19,515 nucleotides of DNA from Ruminococcaceae bacterium UBA6857 (GTDB lineage Bacteria; Bacillota; Clostridia; Oscillospirales; Acutalibacteraceae): NCBI GenBank assembly GCA_002451715.1, contig DKDD01000173.1:1-19515 (forward strand), read 5' to 3'. A model generated the notes under the pieces. It was given only the letters and a program-made list of their open reading frames with translations. It was not told the DNA's origin and did not search any database. Shown here piece after piece: positions 14,246 through 19,515 of this stretch (its first letter is position 1; each line of letters starts with the position of its first letter). The translations under genes and the position numbers were made by a program.

Positions 14246-14288
14246 AAAGTTTCCGCGTTCGGAAAAACCGAATGCGGAAACTTTTTTT
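14246..14288 (+). terminator. Intrinsic terminator of groES-groEL
   Basis: AAAGTTTCCGC plus TTCGG (14246-14262) pairs with CCGAA plus GCGGAAACTTT, a ~17-bp stem with one mismatch and an AAAAA loop, followed by seven T. The flanking A-run also lets it serve the converging holin gene. Confidence 0.9.
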
Positions 14289-14292
14289 ATTT

Positions 14293-14568
14293 TTATTCTT
14301 CTTTGACTTCATCAGCCTCTTTCGGTTCTTCATATTTCAAAACGTCGCAGCTGTCGCAAACACCTTTTGTTGTCGGGTCAATCAGCACACCGAGCGTAGT
14401 CAAAGCGGCGACCGCAGCGGAACCGATGTTGACAACCGAATCTTCGCCGAAACGCGGAACAACACCGAAAAGTCCGAGCACGGAATAAACAAACGCCGTT
14501 ACTGCCGGAATCGCAGTGAGCCAAAACATCGGGTTTTTGAAACGCACTTTCCAATTGATTTTTTTCAA
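14293..14568 (-). CDS. Phi LC3-type phage holin, orphan, TTG start
   Basis: Holins form membrane lesions that let an endolysin reach the cell wall. This 91-residue protein starts INWKVRFKNPMFWL, has two membrane segments (about 14-36 and 45-63) and then DPTTKGVCDS plus a Y.EP acidic tail: the phi LC3 holin signature, usually DPTTKGLSDS. No ATG is available at the N-terminus; TTG at 14568 with AAAGGAGGG upstream gives exactly the family start. The DSC pair replaces a usual DS, adding two Cys (71 and 74). No endolysin, tail or other phage gene lies beside it, so it is a lone gene: a prophage leftover, or a host-used holin for protein or vesicle release. Confidence 0.85.
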   Translation of the reverse strand: MKKINWKVRFKNPMFWLTAIPAVTAFVYSVLGLFGVVPRFGEDSVVNIGSAAVAALTTLGVLIDPTTKGVCDSCDVLKYEEPKEADEVKEE

Positions 14569-14616
14569 ACTTATCCCTCCTTTAAAATCGGAAGAAAATT
14601 GAAAGCTTTTCCCGGC

Positions 14617-14650
14617 GAGCCGCCTTTGCGGCGCTCCCTTTTTTATTTTA
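14617..14650 (+). terminator. Terminator-like hairpin antisense to the holin leader
   Basis: GAGC (14617-14620) and GCC (14622-14624) pair with GGC and GCTC (14630-14636) around a 5-base loop, with one bulged C, followed by CCTTTTTTATTTT. It points on the plus strand, opposite to the holin gene, where no plus-strand gene ends. It may stop groEL read-through before the next promoter; in the holin transcript it would simply be a leader hairpin. Confidence 0.45.
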
Positions 14651-14717
14651 TGTTTGTCTGTTTTTTTGCGACACAAACTGCTTTAAAAAAATTTTTAACT
14701 ATAATTTTAAATTGTAA

Positions 14718-14745
14718 TTAACATTTTGTTAACATCCGTTATAAT
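14718..14745 (+). promoter_or_regulatory. Promoter of the secreted hydrolase operon
   Basis: TTAACA (14718-14723), 16-bp spacer, TATAAT (14740-14745). The start codon of the hydrolase is about 55 bases past the predicted transcript start. Confidence 0.7.
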
Positions 14746-14753
14746 GAAGTCGG

Positions 14754-14774
14754 ATTCGAAAATAACTTTCGAAT
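14754..14774 (+). promoter_or_regulatory. Inverted repeat at the transcript start (possible operator)
   Basis: ATTCGAAA (14754-14761) and TTTCGAAT (14767-14774) are perfect complements separated by ATAAC. The repeat begins 8 bases after the -10 box, a normal repressor position, and would also form a hairpin at the very 5' end of the mRNA. It shares the ATTC..GAAA / TTTC..GAAT outline with the hairpin at 8465-8498. Confidence 0.6.
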
Positions 14775-14807
14775 TACGTTTATCAAATTCAAAAGGAGAG
14801 AAAGGAC

Positions 14808-15848
14808 ATGAACATTTCTTCTGTTTTAAAAACTTATCTCAAAAAAGCAGTCTCTCTCATTGTTGCCCTCGGCATATCTCTCGGTCTGCTTTCATCTTTT
14901 GCGGCGGACACCGACCTTTCTTTCCGCGCTCTCGTTGTTCGCGAAGGATTGCGCACTCTTATGAACACGATCGACCCCAAGGGCGGCGGAACGCTTTTCT
15001 CCTCTCTTGCCGGAAAAATCACGACCACTCCGAGCGTGTATAAGCCTTCAAAAGGCTATGAGTACAAAAAAGTTGACATTGAAAACTGCACCCTTGAAGT
15101 ACTGACAAAAACCGAAAGCGAAAACAGCGACAAAGTTATCTATCAGATTCACGGCGGCGCATTCATTTTTGCAATGCAGGACCTTTACCGCGAGCAGGCG
15201 GAAAAATGGTCGGAACTTTGCGGCGGTGCAACCGTTGTTATGATCGACTATCGCCTTGCGCCCGGAACGGTTTTCCCCGGCGCACATGAAGATGTTCTTG
15301 ACGGCTGGGAATGGATCATGGAAAACGGCTATGACGCAGAAGACGTTGTTGTTACCGGAGACAGCGCCGGCGGAAATCTTGCGCTGAGCCTTGTTCTTTC
15401 GCTTCGCGACGAAAAGAAAGAGCTTCCTGCGGCGGTTATCACAATGTCTCCGTGGGCAGACCTTGCCGCCGAGGGCGAAAGCTATACCACGAATATCTAT
15501 AAAGACCCGCTGTTCGGAATCAAAGAGGGCAAGGAAGTTGAAATCGACATCAGAAACATGGCAAAAATTTATGCCGGCGACACCGATCTTCACGACCCGC
15601 GCCTCTCCCCTGCCTATGCGGATTACAGCGGCTTTTGCCCGACTCTTATTCAGGTCGGAACGGTTGAGGTTCTTTACAGCGATTCAAAAACAGTAAACGA
15701 AAAAATGGAAAAAGCAGGCGTTGACGTAACTTTCAGCGAGTACACAGGCATGTGGCACGTTTTCCAAATTTTCGGTGACATTACACCGGAGGGTGAAAAA
15801 GCATGGAACGAAGCGGGAACTTTCGCTTCGAGCCGTCTTTACAAATAA
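14808..15848 (+). CDS. Secreted alpha/beta hydrolase (HSL-like esterase/lipase)
   Basis: A 346-residue protein with an N-terminal hydrophobic segment (about 14-32) ending near FAAD, so exported or anchored. The catalytic part shows the oxyanion motif HGGA at 115-118 (HGGG in most relatives), DYRLAP at 147-152, nucleophile Ser186 in GDSAGG, acidic residue Glu287 in GTVEVL and His317 in GMWHVF: the hormone-sensitive-lipase type of carboxylesterase, which cleaves short- to mid-chain esters. The true substrate is unknown. The start has AAAGGAGAG. It leads a two-gene operon with a secreted beta-domain protein 24 bases downstream and has its own promoter with a possible operator. Confidence 0.88.
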   Translation: MNISSVLKTYLKKAVSLIVALGISLGLLSSFAADTDLSFRALVVREGLRTLMNTIDPKGGGTLFSSLAGKITTTPSVYKPSKGYEYKKVDIENCTLEVLTKTESENSDKVIYQIHGGAFIFAMQDLYREQAEKWSELCGGATVVMIDYRLAPGTVFPGAHEDVLDGWEWIMENGYDAEDVVVTGDSAGGNLALSLVLSLRDEKKELPAAVITMSPWADLAAEGESYTTNIYKDPLFGIKEGKEVEIDIRNMAKIYAGDTDLHDPRLSPAYADYSGFCPTLIQVGTVEVLYSDSKTVNEKMEKAGVDVTFSEYTGMWHVFQIFGDITPEGEKAWNEAGTFASSRLYK

Positions 15849-15872
15849 AAAACAAAAAAAGGAGCAAAAATC

Positions 15873-16997
15873 ATGAAAAAAACACTCAGCATTTTTCTTG
15901 CACTCGTTTTGATGTTGTCGTTCCCGATGATATCATTTGCCGCCGACAAGAACACGATTGAAGCCGGTACGGACTACACAATCGAAACCGTCATCGGAAA
16001 GCAAAACAGCACCCGTTATAAATTCACTCCCGATGAGGACGGAATCTATAAAATCAGCGCAAAAATCCTGACAGACGAAAAAGACATCGGAAGAGCTTAT
16101 ATTGACGTTGACTCGGCAGATGCCGAATACGAAACGGGTTCACTTGTTTCGCTTTCGCTTTTCTATGGCGATACGACACCGGATTACTTTTATATGTGGG
16201 AATATGATGAAACCTTGGAGGCTTCGAATTATTTCATCGCCAAAAGCGGAAAAGAACTTGACGTAAGAGTATACAACGAAGCTTATATTTATGGCGAAAC
16301 CGTTGATATCACATATTCAAAAGTTGTTTTGAATATTGAAAAAGCCGATGATCTTCGCGAAATCAAAATGAACGAATCATATAAAATCAGCGGCGAAGAC
16401 GAATACTTTGTTCTTCAGCCGACCGAAGACGGCGTCTATAATTTCTGGTCGCACGATTGCTATGAAATTTCCGTCATCGACTCAAACGGCAATTACGACA
16501 ACGACATGATGTTCGACGACTTCCCGATAGATTATACTCTTGAGGCAAAGGGCGGCGAAACCTATCTTGTATTTGCTTCTTCCTCTTATTATGAAGATGA
16601 AGACGGTTCAATTAAAGAAGCAACTCTCAATGTTGTTGACGGAACAAAAGTCAGTCCGGACGTTATTGATATTAACGGCGCGGACGACATTACACTTATC
16701 CGCGGCGAAAGCGATTATTTCTATGTTGACATCTACCCCGTAGGTGCAAGATATAATTGCGACGACCTTGACATCAAGATCGGCAAAGAAAGAATCGCCT
16801 CGGCGGAATACGACGCAGAAAGCGGAACGATTATTGTTAAGGGCAAACGCCTCGGCAAAACAACTCTCACCGTTACCGATCCGAAATCGGGAGTTACAGC
16901 GGAGGTTGAGGTTGAAGTTGTGACAAGACTCACCTATTTTGTCAGAGGAATATTCTCATATATCTATGATTTTCTTGAATCAATTTCTTTAAGATAA
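15873..16997 (+). CDS. Secreted protein: two PPC-like beta domains plus BIG2-like domain
   Basis: A 374-residue protein with a signal peptide (cleavage likely after SFA at 23). Residues ~25-150 and ~160-257 look like two repeats of a small beta domain: each carries a YKF/FVL.PTEDGVY-type strand motif (RYKFTPDEDGIYK near 48-60, YFVLQPTEDGVYNFW near 178-192) like pre-peptidase C-terminal or bacterial surface domains. Residues ~265-350 look BIG2/Ig-like (IYP.GA, KGKRLGKTTLTVTDP). The last ~23 residues (352-374) form an unusual aromatic, amphipathic tail. It is rich in Asp, Glu and Tyr. There is no LPXTG or catalytic motif, so binding or cell-surface adhesion is the best guess. It has GGAG before the ATG and is co-transcribed with the esterase. 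Confidence 0.75.
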   Translation: MKKTLSIFLALVLMLSFPMISFAADKNTIEAGTDYTIETVIGKQNSTRYKFTPDEDGIYKISAKILTDEKDIGRAYIDVDSADAEYETGSLVSLSLFYGDTTPDYFYMWEYDETLEASNYFIAKSGKELDVRVYNEAYIYGETVDITYSKVVLNIEKADDLREIKMNESYKISGEDEYFVLQPTEDGVYNFWSHDCYEISVIDSNGNYDNDMMFDDFPIDYTLEAKGGETYLVFASSSYYEDEDGSIKEATLNVVDGTKVSPDVIDINGADDITLIRGESDYFYVDIYPVGARYNCDDLDIKIGKERIASAEYDAESGTIIVKGKRLGKTTLTVTDPKSGVTAEVEVEVVTRLTYFVRGIFSYIYDFLESISLR

Positions 16998-17003
16998 CAT
17001 ACC

Positions 17004-17040
17004 AAAAAAGCGGACGGCAAAATCAGCCGTCCGTTTTTTT
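17004..17040. terminator. Bidirectional terminator between secreted-protein operon and DUF305 gene
   Basis: CGGACGGC (17011-17018) and GCCGTCCG (17026-17033) form an 8-bp GC-rich stem with a 7-base loop, flanked by AAAAAA on the left and TTTTTTT on the right. It therefore serves the plus-strand operon and the converging minus-strand gene. Confidence 0.9.
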
Positions 17041-17048
17041 CTGCCGGG

Positions 17049-17618
17049 TTATCCGCCAAAACTGCAAAGCATACGCTTCATTTGGCGAATCTGCTCTTCC
17101 TGCGTTTCGATTATTTCGCAGAGAATCGGTTTAAGTTCCGGGCAGATGCAAAAGCTCAGTGCATTTTTGCTCATGCAAGCCGCTCCTTCGTGATGAGGAA
17201 TCATCTGGCGAAGGAAGTTTGCGTTGAGGCAGTTGTTTGCGCAGGCAAAGCCCATTTTGTCAAACATCGTCTGCGCAATTTTGTCGAAACGCCTTGCGTA
17301 AAGGCAAAGATCGCGTTCGGAATTTTTGCACTTTTCGCATTTGCAAAGAATTTCTTTCATTTCTTCAATTCCGGTCGTCTGTTCGGCAATGATGCAGTTT
17401 GCCATGTCCTGAAGCGGAACGCAGGTTGTATATTTCAAAAGGTTTTCGCACATTTTTACCGCCGCTTCGTGGTGCGGAATCATTTGCGCGATGAAATTTT
17501 GCGAAACACTGTCGCACAGCTTTACATTCGTCATCTTGTCAATCATGCAATCAAGAATTTCATAATAGCAGGAAAGATAGTTTTTGGTCACACAGCTGAG
17601 TTCATACTGCTGATGCAT
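17049..17618 (-). CDS. Cys-rich tandem DUF305 protein
   Basis: A 189-residue, all-helical protein made of two DUF305 halves, each with the MIPHHE motif (46-51 and 139-144) and an E.Q..EI..MK..L second half. Such His pairs and Met residues are tied to copper or other metal binding in some family members (CopM-like), while many clostridial ones are uncharacterised. It has 18 Cys, including C92-x-C94-xx-C97, far more than usual, which strengthens a metal-storage or buffering idea. There is no signal peptide, so it is cytosolic or possibly spore-associated. It has AAAGGAG before the ATG. It is divergent from yqeG; I see no clear promoter for it in the ~110-base gap. Confidence 0.85.
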   Translation of the reverse strand: MHQQYELSCVTKNYLSCYYEILDCMIDKMTNVKLCDSVSQNFIAQMIPHHEAAVKMCENLLKYTTCVPLQDMANCIIAEQTTGIEEMKEILCKCEKCKNSERDLCLYARRFDKIAQTMFDKMGFACANNCLNANFLRQMIPHHEGAACMSKNALSFCICPELKPILCEIIETQEEQIRQMKRMLCSFGG

Positions 17619-17686
17619 TATATCACACTCCTTTTTTTCCTGTTTTCAGTACCATTTTATTCACATTAAAGTTTTAAGTGACTGTC

Positions 17687-17715
17687 TTGGAAAAACGCGC
17701 AAAGTGTGATAAAAT
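17687..17715 (+). promoter_or_regulatory. Promoter of yqeG-type gene
   Basis: TTGGAA (17687-17692), 17-bp spacer, TAAAAT (17710-17715) with an extended TGA just before the -10. The start codon is only 18 bases past the -10 box, so the leader is about 10 bases with GGTG as ribosome site. Confidence 0.7.
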
Positions 17716-17732
17716 ACCTTTGGTGATTAAAA

Positions 17733-18257
17733 ATGTTTACTTTGTTTTATCCTCATGAATATGCCGACGGTGTTTTTTCGATTGATTTTGAAAAGCTTTA
17801 TTCGCTCGGCTTTCGCGGAATAATTTTTGACATTGACAACACTCTTGTTTTTCAGGACGAGGACGCAACAAAAGAGGTTGAAGAACTTTTTTCGTTTCTT
17901 CATTCGCTCGGCTTCAAAACCGTCATTCTTTCAAACAACGGTGAAGAAAGAGTTCGCCGCTTTTTGAAAAATATCGACTCCCCTTTTGTCTGCAAAGCAT
18001 ACAAGCCTTTTAAACGCGGCTACAGCAAAGCGCTTTCGATAATGAACGTGAAAAAAGAAAACGCCGTTTTCATCGGCGACCAACTTTTTACGGATATTTT
18101 CGGCGCAAACCGTTCAAAAATCAAAAGCATTCTTGTCCGCCCCGTAAGCAAAGACGGCGCAAAGCTGCTTTTAAGAAGAAAGTTTGAAGAGCCGATACTG
18201 CGTTCGTATCAACGGAACGCAAAATACTGCCACAGGTTTGGGAATATTTTTAAGTGA
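17733..18257 (+). CDS. yqeG: YqeG family HAD IIIA-type phosphatase
   Basis: A 174-residue haloacid dehalogenase-fold phosphatase, usual length for YqeG. All four HAD motifs are present: DIDNTL at 33-38 (nucleophile Asp33 and acid Asp35), SNN at 68-70, the Lys of AYKPFKRGY near 90, and GDQLFTDIFGAN near 114-125, plus the family's LVRP near 134. The physiological substrate is not firmly known; relatives include phosphatidylglycerolphosphate phosphatases, and in Firmicutes the gene often neighbours aroE and yqeH, which are not seen here. It starts at an ATG with GGTG upstream. No clear terminator follows. Confidence 0.9.
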   Translation: MFTLFYPHEYADGVFSIDFEKLYSLGFRGIIFDIDNTLVFQDEDATKEVEELFSFLHSLGFKTVILSNNGEERVRRFLKNIDSPFVCKAYKPFKRGYSKALSIMNVKKENAVFIGDQLFTDIFGANRSKIKSILVRPVSKDGAKLLLRRKFEEPILRSYQRNAKYCHRFGNIFK

Positions 18258-18367
18258 ACACTTATCCCAATTTTCAAAAACTTTATTGTCAGATTCTTCG
18301 CCCTTATCACATACCTTGTGAAAAAAGCTTTCGGAAAGTAAAAAAAATTACCGCGGCTTAAAAGATA

Positions 18368-18396
18368 TTGACACCCCCCTTTTCGGGTGGTATACT
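18368..18396 (+). promoter_or_regulatory. Strong promoter of the DUF6198-like membrane protein gene
   Basis: A perfect TTGACA (18368-18373), 17-bp spacer, TATACT (18391-18396) with TGG making an extended -10. It predicts an ~87-base leader before the ATG. The stretch 18258-18367 before it has no gene or clear terminator. Confidence 0.85.
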
Positions 18397-18436
18397 AAAA
18401 CTCTAAAATCAGTATGGATTTTTCAATCAACATTTT

Positions 18437-18467
18437 CGCCATACACTTCGGTGTACGGCGATTTTTT
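18437..18467 (+). terminator. Intrinsic terminator inside the leader (attenuator candidate)
   Basis: CGCCATACAC (18437-18446) pairs with GTGTACGGCG (18451-18460 with one A-C mismatch) around a TTCG tetraloop, followed by ATTTTTTATTTT. It lies between the promoter at 18368-18396 and the start codon at 18490, so transcripts would have to read through it. The upstream leader is only ~35 bases, too short for most riboswitches. Confidence 0.75.
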
Positions 18468-18489
18468 ATTTTCAAAGGGAGGAATTTTT

Positions 18490-19191
18490 ATGAAAAAACT
18501 CACGGTACACAGCGAAACGGTCTATTTTTTTGCAATCGCATTGCTTTCTTTTGCCGTTGCAATGCTGACAGCGGCGAATTTCGGAATTTCGATGATTGTT
18601 GCGCCGGCTTATCTTTTAAGTCTCAAAACCGGGTTTCTTTCTTTCGGGCAGGCGGAATATGTTATTCAGGCGATCATTTTTGTCGTTTTCTGCATTGTTA
18701 TGAAGAAATTCAAGGCGGTCTATCTTTCCTCTTTTCTGACCTGTCTCATCTATGGCGCGGTGCTTGACCTTTGGCGGCTTATTCCGATTTTTAACCCGAG
18801 TGTTACCGCACCGGGGAGCATGGCTATGCCGATTCGAATCCTTATGTTTATCTTCGGCATTTTATTCACGTCGGTTTCGGTTGCGCTCTTTTTTAAAACT
18901 TATCTTTATCCGCAGGTTTACGACTTTTTTGTTAAAGGTGTCAGCGGAAAATTCGGGATTGAGATTTCGCGTTTCAAAACATGTTTTGACCTTTCATGTC
19001 TTATCGTCGGTTCGGCAATGTCGTTGATTTTTTTCAAAAAGTTTGTCGGAATAAGTTTCGGAACGCTTTTCATCGCGCTCATCAACGGAACTCTCATCGG
19101 CTTTTTCAAAAATGTGTTTGACCGCTTTTTTATCATCAAACCATTTTTCAAAAAGTTTTCAACGTATTTTGAACTTGAGAAGAAAGACTGA
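18490..19191 (+). CDS. DUF6198/YitT-YczE-like membrane protein
   Basis: A 233-residue integral membrane protein with about five to six hydrophobic segments. The N-terminal half shows the AVAMLTAANFGISMIVAPAY pattern, matching the 'small-residue, GxSpi.s.py.lS' start of YitT/YczE-like (DUF6198) proteins, followed by FLSFGQAEY, and by IYGAVLDLW near the middle. It ends in a basic amphipathic cytosolic tail (FFKKFSTYFELEKKD). These proteins may be small-molecule transporters but no substrate is established. The ATG at 18490 has a strong AAAGGGAGG. Expression may be limited by the terminator in its leader. A terminator follows the stop. Confidence 0.78.
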   Translation: MKKLTVHSETVYFFAIALLSFAVAMLTAANFGISMIVAPAYLLSLKTGFLSFGQAEYVIQAIIFVVFCIVMKKFKAVYLSSFLTCLIYGAVLDLWRLIPIFNPSVTAPGSMAMPIRILMFIFGILFTSVSVALFFKTYLYPQVYDFFVKGVSGKFGIEISRFKTCFDLSCLIVGSAMSLIFFKKFVGISFGTLFIALINGTLIGFFKNVFDRFFIIKPFFKKFSTYFELEKKD

Positions 19192-19203
19192 GAACCGATT
19201 CCG

Positions 19204-19230
19204 ATTCCGATTCGTGATTCGGAGTTTTTT
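19204..19230 (+). terminator. Terminator after the DUF6198-like gene
   Basis: ATTCCGA (19204-19210) pairs with TCGGAGT (19219-19225) with one G-T pair and an 8-base loop, followed by TTTTT. Just before it the hexamer CCGATT is repeated three times, offering alternative registers for the stem. Confidence 0.65.
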
Positions 19231-19515
19231 GAAACGTTTTTTCTGATCGAACGGTACGTTCCGCCCGGAAAATTTACGCCGTGTATTTCATAGATAATTA
19301 ATTCGACTTTTCATATATAAGTTCGTAAAAGCGTCTTTTAAAACGATAATACGGAATATAATTGTAGAGGTCGGACCTGTGCCGATCCATGGAACCTAAC
19401 CGTCTGTACGACGTAAATTTATAAAAAATCGGTTGCCATAACTCGTAGGGGAGTCTCGCGAGGCTCCCGTCTACTTTTTTGATTGCACAACGCAACCTAA
19501 ACGGCACAACTTTTC
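19231..19515. other. Gene-poor tail of the window
   Basis: No convincing gene. A minus-strand open frame (19507-19298) runs through the palindromic repeat at 19449-19468, has no ribosome site and an odd composition, so I do not call it. The stretch looks like a repeat-bearing intergenic region that continues beyond the window. Confidence 0.5.
19449..19468. repeat. GC-rich palindromic intergenic repeat unit
   Basis: GGGAGTCTC then GCGAGGCTCCC forms a near-perfect 9-bp stem (one G-T pair) set in a CGTAGGGG...CCCGTC frame, unlike the AT-rich surroundings. Palindromes with a GTAGGGG...CCCG frame are a recurrent intergenic motif in many clostridial genomes, from memory. A TTTTTT run follows 6 bases later, so it could also terminate plus-strand transcripts. 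Confidence 0.55.

Noticed and set aside
15048..15593. Minus-strand 181-codon frame over the esterase
   Set aside because: Antisense to the catalytic core of a clear hydrolase; low-complexity Phe/Asn/Lys composition.
18414..18489. Possible leader peptide starting at ATG 18414
   Set aside because: No ribosome site, and no stop codon before the main gene start; it reads on out of frame into the membrane protein gene.
19298..19507. Minus-strand 69-codon frame at the right end
   Set aside because: Runs through a palindromic repeat, lacks a ribosome site and looks like translated intergenic DNA; too uncertain to call.

Overview
The window looks like chromosomal DNA from a low-to-mid GC Gram-positive anaerobe of the class Clostridia, probably an uncultured gut or oral type. 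Signs of this are strong AGGAGG-type ribosome sites, TTG starts, sigma-A-like promoters, a textbook CIRCE element before groES-groEL, a cdaA-cdaR pair, a yqeG-type HAD phosphatase and clostridial DUF305, DUF3343 and DUF6198-like proteins. I cannot name the species.

Left third (1-8.3 kb). An amidohydrolase runs off the left edge on the minus strand. Diverging from it is a two-gene unit, a DUF3343 small protein overlapping a class V cysteine desulfurase, behind a leader that can fold. Next come the c-di-AMP cyclase cdaA and its YbbR-domain regulator cdaR (overlapping), then a TauE/SafE transporter with a TTG start. A minus-strand pair, DUF308/HdeD-like protein then ftsH, converges on them between two hairpin terminators.

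Middle (8.3-12.2 kb). A secreted protein with a circularly permuted papain-like pattern sits between long inverted repeats. Then comes a tRNA-Val(GAC) gene with its own promoter and terminator. Just downstream of it is the first ~22 codons of a tyrosine integrase, cut short, with GGTCAACA repeats at 11-bp period: the scar of a mobile element at a tRNA attachment site. Two tiny genes follow upstream on the minus strand: a 53-residue protein of a type seen in phages and conjugative elements, and a 48-residue amphipathic peptide with a strong promoter and ribosome site. A PASTA-less class B penicillin-binding protein ends at that promoter.

Right part (12.2-19.5 kb). HrcA-type regulated groES-groEL is followed by a convergent lone phi LC3-type holin with a TTG start, then a secreted esterase-like alpha/beta hydrolase plus a secreted beta-domain protein in one operon, a Cys-rich tandem DUF305 protein (minus), yqeG, and a DUF6198/YitT-like membrane protein whose leader holds an intrinsic terminator. 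The last ~290 bases hold no convincing gene but do contain a palindromic intergenic repeat.

Most of the window is housekeeping. The least explained parts are the tRNA-Val scar, the 48-residue peptide, the recurrent long leader hairpins, the leader terminator near 18.45 kb and the orphan holin. I did not find a clear multi-gene system that is new.
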